From the NCBI GenBank assembly GCA_021732485.1, contig JAKFUV010000002.1, positions 62,001 to 126,000 on the forward strand: a stretch of 64,000 nucleotides of DNA. Reading direction: 5' to 3'. The stretch is from Hyphomicrobium sp. Lineage in GTDB: Bacteria > Pseudomonadota > Alphaproteobacteria > Rhizobiales > Hyphomicrobiaceae. The first letter of the stretch is position 1; the number at the start of each line of letters is the position of its first letter. Shown here one piece after another: positions 24,646 to 35,051 of this stretch. The notes below the pieces were generated by a model that was given only the letters and a program-made list of their open reading frames with translations, had not been told where the DNA came from and searched no databases. A program made the translations under genes and the position numbers.

Positions 24646-26543
24646 TAGGGAGCAGCTTGGGTTGCGGGTTGCACGGGTGATGCTCCTGTCGGTGATGGCG
24701 TTTGCGGCATGTTGGCTGCCAGCGCGGCGGCTTTGTCCGTGTCGATCCACCATGTATCGATGACGCCCGGATCATACTTCGGTTTGCTGGCCGGCCGGGC
24801 GAATTTGTTCCAGAACGCCACCGTGTGTGAGGCTTTATAATAGTGCGGCACCCAGTAATGCCCCGCCCGCAGCACCCGGTCCACGGCGCGCGCCGCCGTG
24901 ACAAGCGCGTCGCGCGACGTCGCCTCCATGACTTTATCGATCATCGCATCGACCACCGGATCGGTAATGCCAGCAAGGTTGAAGCTCCCGTCGATGTTCG
25001 CCGCATCCGTTCCCCAGTAGGCGCGTAGCTCGACGCCGGGTGTCAGCCGCAACGCATAGCGCTGCGTCGCCATATCGAAATCGAACGACTTCATGCGCCG
25101 CTCATATTGCGCCGGATCGACCCGGCGGATCGACGCGTTGATGCCGATCTTCTTCAGATTTTCGGTATACGGCCCCGCGATCCGCTCGAACGCCGGCTCG
25201 AACAAAAGCATTTCGATGTCGAGCGTTTCGCCGGCCGCATTGCGTACCAAGCGGTCGGAGGTGCCGGGTGCCCACCCGGCAGCGCTGATGAGATCGCGCG
25301 CCTTCTTGAGATTGTCGCGGTTATTGCCGCTCGCGTCGGTCACCGGCGGCGTATACGGCTCATCGAAAACCGCTGGCGAAAGTTTGTCCTTGTAAGGTTC
25401 GAGCAAGGCCAGTTCAGCGGCACTCGGTTTGCCGGTCGCCTTCATGTCCGAGTTTTCAAAGAAGCTCGCCGTGCGCTGATACAAGCCATAAAACAGCTTC
25501 TTGTTCGACCATTCGAAGTCGAACGCCAGATCGAGCGCCTGGCGCACCCGTACATCTTTGAATTTATCGCGTCGCGTGTTGATGAAAAAGCCTTGCGCGC
25601 CCGATGGCCGGTCATCCGGCAAAACGTCTTTGATCAAGCGGCCCTGACGCACTGCGTCGATGTCGTAGGCGGTCGCCCAATTGACGCTGGTGAATTCCTC
25701 GCGATAGTCGAAGCCGCCCGATTTCAGCGCTTCGAGTTCAATATTGCGATCGCGATAATAATCGTAGCGCACCTCGTCGAAGTTGAAGCGGCCCTTGTTC
25801 ACCGGCAAGTCCCTGGCCCAGTAGTCCGCGCGCCGCATGTACGTGACGTGTGTACCGGGCGCAAAATCTTTGATTGTGTACGGGCCCGATCCAAGTGGCG
25901 GCTTCAGCGACGTCTCATCGAATGGCTGCGTCGCGTAGTAGGCTTTCGAAAACACCGGAAGCGTTGCAACGATCAGCGGCAGATCGCGCGTCAGCTTGCC
26001 GGTAAACACATAGCGCACGGTTTCCGCGTCGAGCGCTTCCGCTGCCGCAACATCGCGCAGTGTCAGCGAGATCGACGGATGGCCCTTCTCCTTCAGCAGC
26101 GTGAAGCTGGCGATGACATCGTCAGCCGTAACCGCCGAGCCGTCGGAGAATTTTGCTTCGGGGCGAAGCTTGAACGTCACGGACATTCCGTCGCCAGCAA
26201 CGTCGGCCGATTTTGCGATCAGCCCGTAGGCGGCATCCGCTTCGTCGTTGGCGCGCGCCATCAGCGTGTCGAACAGATATTCGAGCCCCTGCGCCGCGTC
26301 GCCTTTTTGAATATAGGCGTTGAAGCTGTCGAACGTCGACGCGCCGCCGGTTCCCATCGTTACCATGCGGCCACCCTTCGGCGCGTCCGGATTGACATAG
26401 CCGAAGTGCTGAAAATCTGCCGGATACTTGAGGTCGCCGAAAATTGACAAGCCGTGTTTCGGCTCGCCCAGAACGGCTGTGGCTGACACCGCCAGGGCGA
26501 GAGGCATGAACCATGCGGCAAACTTTGAATGGCGTCGAAGCAT
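24645..26543 (-). CDS. yejA: Oligopeptide ABC transporter substrate-binding protein YejA
   Basis: A 632-residue periplasmic binding protein of the SBP_bac_5 family. The signal peptide is MLRRHSKFAAWFMPLALAVS and ends near ATAVLG. The mature part shows the YejA hallmark YPADFQHFGYVNPDAPKGG and TFDSFNAYIQKGDAAQGLEY. ATG 26543 has AGAGAG about 12 bp upstream; an upstream open stretch in the same frame overlaps the preceding gene and encodes no recognisable protein. It is the second of two tandem binding-protein genes of the operon. Confidence 0.93.
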   Translation of the reverse strand: MLRRHSKFAAWFMPLALAVSATAVLGEPKHGLSIFGDLKYPADFQHFGYVNPDAPKGGRMVTMGTGGASTFDSFNAYIQKGDAAQGLEYLFDTLMARANDEADAAYGLIAKSADVAGDGMSVTFKLRPEAKFSDGSAVTADDVIASFTLLKEKGHPSISLTLRDVAAAEALDAETVRYVFTGKLTRDLPLIVATLPVFSKAYYATQPFDETSLKPPLGSGPYTIKDFAPGTHVTYMRRADYWARDLPVNKGRFNFDEVRYDYYRDRNIELEALKSGGFDYREEFTSVNWATAYDIDAVRQGRLIKDVLPDDRPSGAQGFFINTRRDKFKDVRVRQALDLAFDFEWSNKKLFYGLYQRTASFFENSDMKATGKPSAAELALLEPYKDKLSPAVFDEPYTPPVTDASGNNRDNLKKARDLISAAGWAPGTSDRLVRNAAGETLDIEMLLFEPAFERIAGPYTENLKKIGINASIRRVDPAQYERRMKSFDFDMATQRYALRLTPGVELRAYWGTDAANIDGSFNLAGITDPVVDAMIDKVMEATSRDALVTAARAVDRVLRAGHYWVPHYYKASHTVAFWNKFARPASKPKYDPGVIDTWWIDTDKAAALAANMPQTPSPTGASPVQPATQAAP

Positions 26544-26601
26544 CGCTGTCAGCTCTCTTGCATGATGGCCATTGCGCGTCCGGCGCTGTCGCTGCTTCGA
26601 A

Positions 26602-28515
26602 TCATCGGCGGCCCGCATCCGTCGCTTTGGCCTTGTCGGCGTCATACCACCAGATCTGCATCGGGGCGGCGGTTTGACTTGGAAGTTTCGCTGGCCGGCC
26701 GAAGATGTCCCAGTAAGCGACGCGTTCGAAAGGATAATGCCAATGCGGCACCACATAATGATTCCACAGCAGCACCCGGTCGAGAGCATGAGTCGCGGCG
26801 ACGAGTTCGGCTCGATCTTTCGCGAACACGATTTTATCGATCAGCTTGTCGATCGCCGGGTTTTTGATGCCGATCGTATTGCGGCTGCCATCCTTATCGG
26901 CTGATTCCGACCCCCAAAACTGTCGCTGCTCGTTGCCCGGTGAAATCGACTGCGCGAAGTTATCGACGATGATGTCGAAGTCTCGTTTGTCCTCGCGCTG
27001 CTTGTATTGCGCGCTATCGACGACACGGACTGACGCCGCAATCCCGAAACCCTCAAGCTCCTTGATGAAGGGCAAAATGATCCGCTGAAATGTATCGCTG
27101 TCGATCAGAAACTCGACGACGAACTGCTCACCCGCTGCATTCTTCAGTTTGCGATCGGGGCCAAGCGTCCAGCCGGCTGCGTTGAAAAGTTTGATCGCCG
27201 CTTTCTGGTGCGCCCGGAAATCACCCGGCGCGACATTGATCGGGTTTTTCCATTCGGTCGTGAAAACTTCGTGCGGAACCTGATCCTTGATCTCGGTCAG
27301 AATTTCCAATTCACGCCCCTGCGGAAGTCCCTTCGACTGCAATTCGGAGTTTGCGAAAAAGCTGTCGACCCGCACGTACAAATTATAGAACAGCTGCTTG
27401 TTGGCTTCCTCGAAATTGAACAAAAGGTTGAAAGCCTCGCGCGTGCGCGGATCTTGAAACTGTTTGCGGCGCAGGTTGAACGCGAATGCCTGCATCGGCG
27501 CGACGCGCTCGACCGGCAACGCTTCTTTTTTGACAAGCCCTTTTTTCAGTGCGTCGAAATCGTATTGCGTAGCCCAAGCTCCGGCCTGGTTCTCAACCCA
27601 TAGATCGAGTTTGCCTGTTTTGAAATCTTCAAATGCCGGCGTGCGATCACGGTAGTATGTGAAGTCGAGCACGTCGAAATTGTATTGCCCGCGCAACACC
27701 GGCAAATCCTTCGCCCAGTAATCGCCGACACGCTCGTACGTGATCTTGCGACTGGTCTCGACCGATTTGACTTTGTAGGCGCCGGTGCCGATCGGCGGCT
27801 CGACTGTTGTCGCATCAAGATCGCGTTTGCCGCCTTTGCCGTCGTCACCGTCCCAATAGTGCTTCGGCAGCACGGACAACTCACCAACGATCAAAGGCAA
27901 TTCGCGGTTGCCCTTGGAATCGAACGTGAACGTCACCTCGTGATCGCCGGTCTTCTCCGCCTTGCTCACATTTTTGTAGTAATAAGCGTAGAACGGATTG
28001 ATTTTCTTCAATTGGTCGAGCGTATAAATCACATCTTCCGGCGTGACGGGCTTGCCATCCTGAAACCGCGCCTCGGAGCGCAGCTTAAACGTCGCGGACG
28101 AAAAATCGTCCGGGTACGACACACACTCAGCGATCAATCCATAAGCGGTCGACGGCTCATCCGGGCTCGATGTGAACAGGCTATCGAACAGCAGGCCAAG
28201 ACCTGCCGCCTTAACGCCCTTGTCGGAAAAAGGATTGAGCGTGTCGAAGGTGCCGTCAACGAATTGCCGAATGGTCCCGCCCTTCGGTGCATCCGGATTG
28301 ACCCAGTCGAAATGCTTGAAATCCGCCGCAAGTTTTGGCTGGCCAACCAGCGACAGGGCGTGATGGCATACACCGTCGGCGGCGAATGCCGCCGGCGAGA
28401 TGGCGACGGATGCCATCAATCCCACCCACGCAGCGCCAACCGAGACGGCAAATCGTGCTGCCACGCGTGCCGTCAGGGCCGTCGCCAAGTCACTCAATCG
28501 CTTCGTCCCTATCAT
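26602..28515 (-). CDS. Second YejA-type substrate-binding protein
   Basis: A 637-residue periplasmic binding protein paralogous to the downstream yejA: compare LAADFKHFDWVNPDAPKGGT and DTLNPFSDKGVKAAGLGLLF with the corresponding YejA segments. The signal peptide spans roughly residues 20-46 and ends SPAAFAAD. As first gene of the yej operon it shares the YejBEF channel with YejA, probably widening the range of peptides bound. Several rhizobia carry the same yejA1-yejA2-yejB-yejE-yejF order. GAGGCGACGG precedes the ATG. Confidence 0.93.
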   Translation of the reverse strand: MIGTKRLSDLATALTARVAARFAVSVGAAWVGLMASVAISPAAFAADGVCHHALSLVGQPKLAADFKHFDWVNPDAPKGGTIRQFVDGTFDTLNPFSDKGVKAAGLGLLFDSLFTSSPDEPSTAYGLIAECVSYPDDFSSATFKLRSEARFQDGKPVTPEDVIYTLDQLKKINPFYAYYYKNVSKAEKTGDHEVTFTFDSKGNRELPLIVGELSVLPKHYWDGDDGKGGKRDLDATTVEPPIGTGAYKVKSVETSRKITYERVGDYWAKDLPVLRGQYNFDVLDFTYYRDRTPAFEDFKTGKLDLWVENQAGAWATQYDFDALKKGLVKKEALPVERVAPMQAFAFNLRRKQFQDPRTREAFNLLFNFEEANKQLFYNLYVRVDSFFANSELQSKGLPQGRELEILTEIKDQVPHEVFTTEWKNPINVAPGDFRAHQKAAIKLFNAAGWTLGPDRKLKNAAGEQFVVEFLIDSDTFQRIILPFIKELEGFGIAASVRVVDSAQYKQREDKRDFDIIVDNFAQSISPGNEQRQFWGSESADKDGSRNTIGIKNPAIDKLIDKIVFAKDRAELVAATHALDRVLLWNHYVVPHWHYPFERVAYWDIFGRPAKLPSQTAAPMQIWWYDADKAKATDAGRR

Positions 28516-28640
28516 CTGTGCCGTCGCCTCGTGGTTACCTTCGTTGCGTCGTTCCCGAATGCTGCCGGGCGGAAAACGCCAGTCAAATGACAGGCTAGCA
28601 TCGCGTCAGTTGGCGGGGATAACTTTGTTTTTCGAGAACG

Positions 28641-28670
28641 AAAAAAACCCCACCGGTCGGCCGGCAGGGT
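28641..28670 (-). terminator. Terminator of the cytochrome c gene
   Basis: On the minus strand a 10-bp stem (ACCCTGCCGG with CCGGTGGGGT, two wobble pairs) and a CCGA loop are followed by seven T. It lies 36 bp past the cytochrome c stop. Confidence 0.8.
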
Positions 28671-28706
28671 CGCAAAATTTACCGAACGGCGCGAGTTAAC
28701 TTGCTG

Positions 28707-29342
28707 TCATTTAGGCAGCGGCACGGGCGTATCCGCAAGCGTCGCCAGGTACGCGATCAGGTCGGCTTCTTCTGCGGGGTCTTTAATACCAGCAAACACC
28801 ATTTTGGTGCCGGCGATGTACCCTTTCGGATTGCGCAGAAATGCGCTCAAATTCTCAAATGTCCATTCGCCGCCCTTGGCCTTTAATGCTTCCGAATATT
28901 TGAAACCCTCAGACGCACCCTTCGGCCGATTGACCACACCCCAGAGGTTTGGGCCAACCGTAGACGCCTTGCCCTTTTCGACGACGTGGCACGACTTGCA
29001 CTTGCTAAACGCGCCCTTGCCGTTGTCGGCGTTAGCCTTGACGAGAAGCGCCACGATATCCGAGCCGCCGTCCGCTGCGGGAGCCGCTGCCGCATCAGCC
29101 TTGCCGTCGGCCGGAGCTGCCACCTCGGCCATTTTACCATCCACCGCCGCCGCGTCTTTCGTCTCAGCCGCGGCCTTGTCGTTGGTTTCGGGCGCTGCCG
29201 CCGGTTCACCGCCGGGCAACGCGTAACCGACGACAACCGGCCGGCCTTCCGACCGCATCTCGATCAGTGTCTTGCCGCCGAAAATAAGCAGCAGAGCCGC
29301 GAGAACTGCGCCCGCGATCTTGGTCAGTTCAAAATTATCCAT
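28707..29342 (-). CDS. Membrane-anchored class I cytochrome c (CycM-like)
   Basis: A 211-residue cytochrome c with an uncleaved N-terminal helix (IAGAVLAALLLIFGGKTLIE), an Ala/Asp/Lys-rich linker of about 65 residues and a C-terminal mono-heme domain: CKSCH heme site, HVVEKGKASTVGPNLWGVVN, and the axial Met in GTKMVFAGI. This matches the CycM/c552 type that links the bc1 complex to cytochrome aa3 in rhizobia. ATG 29342 is followed at once by the anchor; ACGGAGAC lies 13 bp upstream. It is divergent from kdsB. Confidence 0.9.
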   Translation of the reverse strand: MDNFELTKIAGAVLAALLLIFGGKTLIEMRSEGRPVVVGYALPGGEPAAAPETNDKAAAETKDAAAVDGKMAEVAAPADGKADAAAAPAADGGSDIVALLVKANADNGKGAFSKCKSCHVVEKGKASTVGPNLWGVVNRPKGASEGFKYSEALKAKGGEWTFENLSAFLRNPKGYIAGTKMVFAGIKDPAEEADLIAYLATLADTPVPLPK

Positions 29343-29562
29343 GTCCGAATCAGTCTCCGTTTGGGCTATGCCGGCCAATGGCGCATCCAGTGCGGCATGA
29401 GACGGTCTCGCATCATGGCGAGATCCGAGGTGACGAGCTTGCACCGAGGTATATAAGGTCGGCTTCGGCTGGCAAGGAGAGAGGGCGCGTTTCTCGTCAC
29501 GATTCCTGAGACTGTTTGTCACCGAGTCCCGACCAATCCGAATTGCGAGAAGCGTTTCCGCC

Positions 29563-30327
29563 GTGAACGGCCACCCCCTCCGGATATCAGGCGACGCCGC
29601 GACGACGCTGATCGTCATTCCGGCCCGTATGCAGGCGACGCGGCTGCCAAACAAGCCGATGGCCGACATTCACGGCACGCCGATGATCGTTCATGTCTGG
29701 CGCCGGGCGCTGGCGGCGGGCTGTGGCCGCGTCATTGTCGCCACCGATTCTGCTGACATCGCCAGCGCTATTCATGCCGCCGGCGGCGACGCCATCATGA
29801 CCAGCGCCGATCATCCATCCGGCTCGGACCGGATCTTCGAAGCGGTCTCCATCGCTGATCCAAACCGCTCAGCCTCCATCATCGTCAACGTGCAAGGTGA
29901 TCTGCCGACGCTCGATCCAAACTTGGTCTCGGCCTGTGTCGCACCGCTGGCGAATGCCGCAACAGACATCGCCACGCTCGCAGCCCTCATCACCGAAGCG
30001 GGAGAGCGCACCAATCCCAACGTAGTCAAGGTCGTCGGTTCGCCCATCGGCCATGATCACTTGCGGGCTTTATATTTCACGCGCGCCACCGCGCCGTTTG
30101 GCGACGGGCCGCTGTACCATCACATCGGCATCTACGCCTATCGCCGGCAAGCCCTGGAACGCTTTGTGGCATTGCCGCCATCGCCACTCGAGGTGCGTGA
30201 AAAGCTCGAGCAACTGCGCGCGCTCGAAGCCAACATGCGCATCGATGTTGCGATTGTTGACACTGTTCCCCTCGGTGTCGATACTCCCGCCGACCTCGAT
30301 CGTGCCCGGCGTCTGCTGTCGATTTAA
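29563..30327 (+). CDS. kdsB: 3-deoxy-manno-octulosonate cytidylyltransferase KdsB
   Basis: A 254-residue cytosolic enzyme that activates KDO as CMP-KDO for lipopolysaccharide core synthesis. The N-terminal nucleotide motif [20 protein letters not shown], the [14 protein letters not shown] segment and [12 protein letters not shown] are conserved, as is the C-terminal [17 protein letters not shown]. The GTG start at 29563 gives about nine residues before the core beta-strand. It is followed by pheA after 48 bp, an order common in this bacterial group. Confidence 0.94.
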   Translation: MNGHPLRISGDAATTLIVIPARMQATRLPNKPMADIHGTPMIVHVWRRALAAGCGRVIVATDSADIASAIHAAGGDAIMTSADHPSGSDRIFEAVSIADPNRSASIIVNVQGDLPTLDPNLVSACVAPLANAATDIATLAALITEAGERTNPNVVKVVGSPIGHDHLRALYFTRATAPFGDGPLYHHIGIYAYRRQALERFVALPPSPLEVREKLEQLRALEANMRIDVAIVDTVPLGVDTPADLDRARRLLSI

Positions 30328-30375
30328 CTCCCACATCGTCCTTGCAAGTCCTCTCAATCGAGCCCGCTCCCCGCC

Positions 30376-31290
30376 ATGCCGAACTCGGATCGCACGCCCC
30401 AAGGCGCCGCCAAAATTTCCTATCAAGGTGAGCCCGGTGCCAACTCGCACCTCGCCGCTCGCGAAGCGTTTCCTGATCTCGATGCTGTCGCCTATCCAAC
30501 CTTCGAGGATGCGCTGGCTGCGGTCAAAACTGGCGAAGCACTCTACGCGATGATCCCGATTGAAAACTCGGTCGCCGGCCGCGTCGCCGATATTCATTAT
30601 CTGCTCCCCGACGCTGGACTGTTCATCGTCGCTGAGCATTTTCTGCGCGTGCGCCATCAATTGATGGCCAAGCCCGGCGCCACGTTGTCCTCGATCACGC
30701 GGGCGATGAGCCACACCCAAGCGCTCGGCCAGTGCCGCAACACGCTGCGCCGTCTCGGCATCAAGCCGGTGCCCGAGGCCGACACGGCCGGTTCCGCGCG
30801 CCTCGTCTCGGAAAGCGACGACCCGACGACAGCCGCCATCGCCTCGCGGCTTGCCGCCGACATCTACGGTCTCGAGATTCTGAAAAGCGATATGGAAGAC
30901 GAGGCGCACAATACCACCCGCTTCGTCATTCTCGCGAAAGATCCCGACGACGCAGAACCGGGCGATGGCTCCGTCGTCACGACGTTCGTGTTTCGCGTTC
31001 GCAACGTCCCCGCCGCGCTTTACAAAGCGTTGGGAGGGTTCGCGACCAACAGCGTCAACATGACCAAGCTCGAGAGCTATCAGACCGAGGGCACCTTCAA
31101 CGCCACGATGTTTTTCGCTGACATCGAGGGTCATCCCGTCGAGCGCCCCGTGCAACTGGCTTTGGAAGAACTGTCGTTCTTCTCGACCGAGACGATCATT
31201 CTCGGTACTTATCCGGCAAGTCCATATCGCAAAGAAGCGGCTGAGCTTGCGGCCAGCGGACAAATTCCGATCAAGCGTCCGACGAGATAA
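30376..31290 (+). CDS. pheA: Prephenate dehydratase
   Basis: A 304-residue monofunctional prephenate dehydratase of phenylalanine synthesis, without a chorismate mutase domain. Conserved elements are SYQGEPGANSHLAAREAFPD, AMIPIENSVAGRVADIHYLL, the NTTRFVILAKD segment with the Thr-Arg-Phe catalytic motif, and a C-terminal ACT domain (VFRVRNVPAALYKALGGFAT, TKLESYQTEGTFNATMFFAD) for phenylalanine feedback. The SDR gene starts 7 bp after its stop. Confidence 0.95.
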   Translation: MPNSDRTPQGAAKISYQGEPGANSHLAAREAFPDLDAVAYPTFEDALAAVKTGEALYAMIPIENSVAGRVADIHYLLPDAGLFIVAEHFLRVRHQLMAKPGATLSSITRAMSHTQALGQCRNTLRRLGIKPVPEADTAGSARLVSESDDPTTAAIASRLAADIYGLEILKSDMEDEAHNTTRFVILAKDPDDAEPGDGSVVTTFVFRVRNVPAALYKALGGFATNSVNMTKLESYQTEGTFNATMFFADIEGHPVERPVQLALEELSFFSTETIILGTYPASPYRKEAAELAASGQIPIKRPTR

Positions 31291-31297
31291 CTGCGCC

Positions 31298-32050
31298 ATG
31301 CGACTTCGCGATCAGGTTGCCATTGTCACCGGCGGCGCATCGGGTTTCGGCCGCGGCATCGTCGAACTGTTCGCCGCCGAAGGCGCCAAGGTGGTTATTG
31401 CCGACGTTAATTTCGCCGACGGCGCAGCGCTCGCTGATCGCATTGGTGCCGGCAAAGCCATCGCGACCGCAACCGACGTAACACGTCGTGTCGACGTCGA
31501 AGCGATGATTGCGGCGGCCGTTGCAGCCTTTGGCGGCGTTGATATTCTCGTCAACAACGCCGGCGTGACGCATAAAAATCAATCGCTACTGAACGTCAGC
31601 GAAGAGGAGTTCGATCGCATCTACGCCGTGAACGTCAAATCGATTTATCTGACGACGCTTGCCGTTGTCTGCGAATTCGAGAAACGCGGCGGTGGCGTGA
31701 TCATCAATACGGCATCGACCGCCGGGCTGCGTCCGCGTCCGGGTCTGACATGGTACAACGGCTCGAAGGGCGCGGTCATTACGCTGACGAAATCGCTTGC
31801 CGCCGAGCTTGCGTCCAAAAATATCCGCGTCAATGCCATCAATCCGGTGATTGGCGAAACCGGCATGCTCGAACAGTTCATGGGCCAGCCGGATACGCCT
31901 GAGAATCGCGCCAAATTCATCAGCGGCATACCATTGGGGCGCATGTCGACTCCGCTCGACATCGCCAACGCCGCTTTATTTTTTGCCGATCCGGCAAGTG
32001 CGTTCATCACAGGGGTTGCCGTCGAAGTCGACGGTGGGCGATGCATTTAA
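31298..32050 (+). CDS. Short-chain dehydrogenase/reductase
   Basis: A 250-residue classical SDR. It has the NAD(P) site TGGASGFGRGIVELF, the NNAG motif (DILVNNAGVTH), the active-site Ser in NTASTAGLRPRPG, YNGSKGAV for the Tyr-Lys pair and INPVIGETGMLEQF, closing with TGVAVEVDGGRCI. Acidic VIADVN after the second strand favours NAD. It resembles 3-oxoacyl-ACP-reductase-like and glucose-dehydrogenase-like enzymes; substrate is not determinable. The ATG lies 7 bp behind pheA, so both are likely co-transcribed. Confidence 0.9.
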   Translation: MRLRDQVAIVTGGASGFGRGIVELFAAEGAKVVIADVNFADGAALADRIGAGKAIATATDVTRRVDVEAMIAAAVAAFGGVDILVNNAGVTHKNQSLLNVSEEEFDRIYAVNVKSIYLTTLAVVCEFEKRGGGVIINTASTAGLRPRPGLTWYNGSKGAVITLTKSLAAELASKNIRVNAINPVIGETGMLEQFMGQPDTPENRAKFISGIPLGRMSTPLDIANAALFFADPASAFITGVAVEVDGGRCI

Positions 32051-32054
32051 GCGG

Positions 32055-32088
32055 TTCGAGGCACAACCCATGCCGGTTGCGCCTCGAA
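32055..32088. terminator. Large hairpin between convergent genes
   Basis: TTCGAGGC-A-CAACC pairs with GGTTG-C-GCCTCGAA around a CATGCC loop, giving 13 paired bases with one mismatch. It lies 4 bp after the SDR stop and 33 bp from the stop of the convergent oxidoreductase. No T-run follows, so it may act as a bidirectional or Rho-assisted terminator. Confidence 0.5.
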
Positions 32089-32121
32089 TAAAGTCTTCAC
32101 TGCGATGTCACCCACCCGCGC

Positions 32122-34350
32122 TCAACTCTGCGATTTGTACCTCTGCTTGTTCATCGGCAAAACGGTGGTGCGAACGCCAGTTCCCGACAACAGAGCATTG
32201 GCGACGGCTGGAGTGACCACCGGCGTGCCGGGTTCACCGACTCCTGTCGGCGGCTCTGCCGACGGCACAATGTGAACCTCGACACGCGGCATCTCCGAGA
32301 TGCGCAAGACATCGTAGCCGTCAAAGTTGCCTTGCTCCACTTCCCCGCCGGCCAACGTGATTGCGCCTTTCAATCCCGCGCCAAGTCCGTAGCCGATGCC
32401 GCCTTCCATCTGCGCCGCCACAACATCGGGATTGACAGCTAGGCCGCAATCGATGGCGCAAACGACGCGCTCGACCTTCACGGACCCGTCGTCGCGCAGC
32501 GATACGTCGGCGACATTTGCGACGAAGCTTGCAAAACTTTCGTGGACCGCAACGCCACGAAATTTTCCAGGTTTTACCGGCTGACCCCAACCGGCTTTCT
32601 CGGCCGCCAATTTCAGCACGCCAGCATGGCGCGGTTTGTCCTTCAACATCGCAAGACGGAAGGCGACCGGATCTTTTCCGGCCTCTTTGGCGAGCATGTC
32701 GATCATATGTTCGGTGGCGTGCGCGGTGTGCGTCGACCCGACCGATCGCCACCACAGCACGGGGACGCCGCCTTTTGTCGTGTGCAGATCGACGCGAATG
32801 TTGGCAATCGCATACGGCAGGTTGTTGGCGCCTTCGACTGACGTGCTGTCGATGCCGTCTTTGACGAGTAACGCTTCAAACGGCGTACCAGCGCCGATTG
32901 ATTGCCCGACAATGCGATGCAGCCAGGCGACGATGGTGCCGTCCTTGTCGAGGCCAGCCTTGATCCTGTGCACATAGAGCGGTCTGTACCAGCCGCCCTT
33001 GATGTCGTCTTCGCGCGTCCAAATGACTTTGATCGGGACTGCCTTGCCGTAGGCTTTGGCGATGTCGCAGGCTTCGCGCACATAGTGCGAATCGGCGATG
33101 GCGCGGCGGCCAAATGATCCGCCCGCCCACACAGTATGCAGATTGACCGCTTCTGGTTTCAAGCCGAGGACTTTGCAAGCCGTCGCGTGGTCCAGTGTCT
33201 GCATCTGCGACCCGGTGCAGATGTCGGCCGATGAGCCGTCGTAGCGCACGACGCAGTCCATCGGCTCCATCGGAGCGTGCGCCAGATACGGAAATTCGAA
33301 ATCGGCCTCGACGATTTTCACGGCGGCTTTGAAGGCATCTTCGAGGTTGCCCTCTTCGCGGGCCTTTGTGCCGGGCGAGTCGAGAAGCGCCTTATATTCG
33401 GCGACGAGTTCTGCCGACCCGCGCGTCTCAGCGCCGCTCTTTTCCCAGTCGACCTTAATGGCACGCTGGGCTTTGATCGCAGCCCACGTGTTCGTCGCCA
33501 GGATCGCGATGCCCTGCGGCACTGGCAGGACTTTCACGACGCCTTTGATGCTTTCGGCGGCGCTGGCATCGAACGATTTGACCTTGGCGCCGAACATCGG
33601 TGGCCGCGCGATGGTCGCGATCAGCATGCCGTCGAATTGGTGATCGATCGTATAGAGTGCCGTGCCATTGACCTTCGCGGGGCTATCAACGCGCGGAAAA
33701 CTTTTGCCGATGAAAACGAAATCTTTTGGATCTTTCAGCGTTGGCTTGTCCGGCACGGATTCGCCTGCGGCTTTGTTCGCCAGTTCTCCGAACGTCGCCG
33801 ACTTGCCGGATGAATGCGAAACAACGCCAGCTTTGACGGTGATGTCGTCGGCTTTGACGTTCCAGGTCCGTGCCGCCGCAGCAATCAGCATGGCCCGCGC
33901 CGTCGCGCCGGCGGTGCGATACTGCTCGTAGGAATTGGCGAGACCTGTCGATCCGCCGACACCCTGCACGCCGAACGCGAAATTCTTATATTTGATCGGA
34001 TCGGCCGGCGCGAATTCGGTTTTGATCTGCGCGTGATCGGCATCGAGTTCTTCAGCCACCAGCGTTGCCAATCCGGTCGCCGCTCCCTGGCCCTTATCCA
34101 AGTGCTTGATGATGACCGTGACCGTGTTGTCGGCCGCGACGCGCAGAAACGGATTGGGTGCTAAGGCTCCCGAAGTGGCTTGTGCACCCGTCGGACCGAG
34201 CTTCGGCAGCGGGGCTGCGAGGCCAAGCACCAATCCGGCGCCAACGCCGCCGGATATTTTCAAGAATGACCGGCGAGATTCGTCCGGCGGTTTTGGGACC
34301 GGCATGGCGAAAATACCGGTCAATTTGTTCGGCAGGTCTGTGTACGTCAT
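32122..34350 (-). CDS. Molybdenum hydroxylase large subunit (isoquinoline 1-oxidoreductase beta-like)
   Basis: A 742-residue xanthine-oxidase-family catalytic subunit of the IorB/aldehyde dehydrogenase type, which binds the molybdopterin cofactor. A twin-arginine signal ([20 protein letters not shown]) near residue 30 indicates export of the folded enzyme to the periplasm. The catalytic glutamate lies in the C-terminal [10 protein letters not shown]. Other core motifs are GPGDGCxxFGRR-like [20 protein letters not shown] and [29 protein letters not shown] precedes the chosen ATG. It is the last gene of the unit 2Fe-2S subunit, cytochrome, large subunit. Confidence 0.9.
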   Translation of the reverse strand: MTYTDLPNKLTGIFAMPVPKPPDESRRSFLKISGGVGAGLVLGLAAPLPKLGPTGAQATSGALAPNPFLRVAADNTVTVIIKHLDKGQGAATGLATLVAEELDADHAQIKTEFAPADPIKYKNFAFGVQGVGGSTGLANSYEQYRTAGATARAMLIAAAARTWNVKADDITVKAGVVSHSSGKSATFGELANKAAGESVPDKPTLKDPKDFVFIGKSFPRVDSPAKVNGTALYTIDHQFDGMLIATIARPPMFGAKVKSFDASAAESIKGVVKVLPVPQGIAILATNTWAAIKAQRAIKVDWEKSGAETRGSAELVAEYKALLDSPGTKAREEGNLEDAFKAAVKIVEADFEFPYLAHAPMEPMDCVVRYDGSSADICTGSQMQTLDHATACKVLGLKPEAVNLHTVWAGGSFGRRAIADSHYVREACDIAKAYGKAVPIKVIWTREDDIKGGWYRPLYVHRIKAGLDKDGTIVAWLHRIVGQSIGAGTPFEALLVKDGIDSTSVEGANNLPYAIANIRVDLHTTKGGVPVLWWRSVGSTHTAHATEHMIDMLAKEAGKDPVAFRLAMLKDKPRHAGVLKLAAEKAGWGQPVKPGKFRGVAVHESFASFVANVADVSLRDDGSVKVERVVCAIDCGLAVNPDVVAAQMEGGIGYGLGAGLKGAITLAGGEVEQGNFDGYDVLRISEMPRVEVHIVPSAEPPTGVGEPGTPVVTPAVANALLSGTGVRTTVLPMNKQRYKSQS

Positions 34351-34387
34351 GCGATCCTCGCGAACGGATACGAATTTCTGAACAAAT

Positions 34388-35026
34388 TTATTTGGCGGTT
34401 GCCGGACATGGCGCGCCGGCATCGGCCCAAGCCGTCAATTCTTTGACGAATTGCGGATGTGGCGGGGTCACGGGCGTGCGATCGCCGCCGGGCGTCCATC
34501 CCCACAAAACAAGCGGGTCTTTCGTCATGTGTTCGACAAGCGCTGCGATATCCTTCCCACCGTTCTTTTCTTTATCAATCAGTGTTGCGCATAGCTCGGC
34601 ATCGCCAAGCCCCTGCCAACCCATCGACAACGGCGCGAGATGCCAGGTCGGCGCTCCTGGAACGCCCGAATGCTGACTGTTTTCATCGCGATGGCAGGCG
34701 GTGCACCGGCCGTTGACGAAGCCCATTTCATCTTCGCCGCGCACGATGTTCTGCAAGTGCGGATGGCGATCATCGCCCTGGCGCGGGCGGTCGTCACGCG
34801 GATGACAGTTCATGCAGCGCGGGTGACGTAAAACGGCGGCAACAGGCGAAAACAATTGGCTGGCGTCAGCGACAGAAGAGTTCTTTTCCGCAGCTTTTGC
34901 CGTTGAGATCAGTGTGCCGTCGTGCTCCGAGAATAGCGACTGTCCAACGCCACCAATGCTCAGCACAGCCACTATTGCAGCGACGACAGACATTGCTACT
35001 GCCGAGTAGGTTCTTTGACGGCTCAT
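34388..35026 (-). CDS. Di-heme c-type cytochrome of the molybdenum hydroxylase
   Basis: A 212-residue exported cytochrome with an N-terminal helix ([20 protein letters not shown]) that may act as signal or anchor. Two heme c sites are visible, CMNCH near residue 72 and CTACH about 40 residues later. The rest does not resemble class I cytochrome c. It lies 25 bp after the 2Fe-2S subunit and 37 bp before the large subunit, so it is the likely electron acceptor of this enzyme. Start at 35026 has CGGAGACG about 11 bp upstream. Confidence 0.85.
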   Translation of the reverse strand: MSRQRTYSAVAMSVVAAIVAVLSIGGVGQSLFSEHDGTLISTAKAAEKNSSVADASQLFSPVAAVLRHPRCMNCHPRDDRPRQGDDRHPHLQNIVRGEDEMGFVNGRCTACHRDENSQHSGVPGAPTWHLAPLSMGWQGLGDAELCATLIDKEKNGGKDIAALVEHMTKDPLVLWGWTPGGDRTPVTPPHPQFVKELTAWADAGAPCPATAK

Positions 35027-35051
35027 GAAACGGCGTCTCCGATCTGTCGCT

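Noticed and set aside
25107..26447. A 446-codon plus-strand frame opposite yejA
   Set aside because: Antisense reading of yejA with no recognisable domain; YejA is unambiguous.
26602..28515. Tandem YejA-type genes as a recent duplication
   Set aside because: The two proteins are clearly divergent, and the two-binding-protein order is known in rhizobia, so this is an old, ordinary arrangement.
30070..31299. A 409-codon minus-strand frame opposite kdsB and pheA
   Set aside because: It spans the boundary of two certain genes and has the composition of a reverse-strand artefact.
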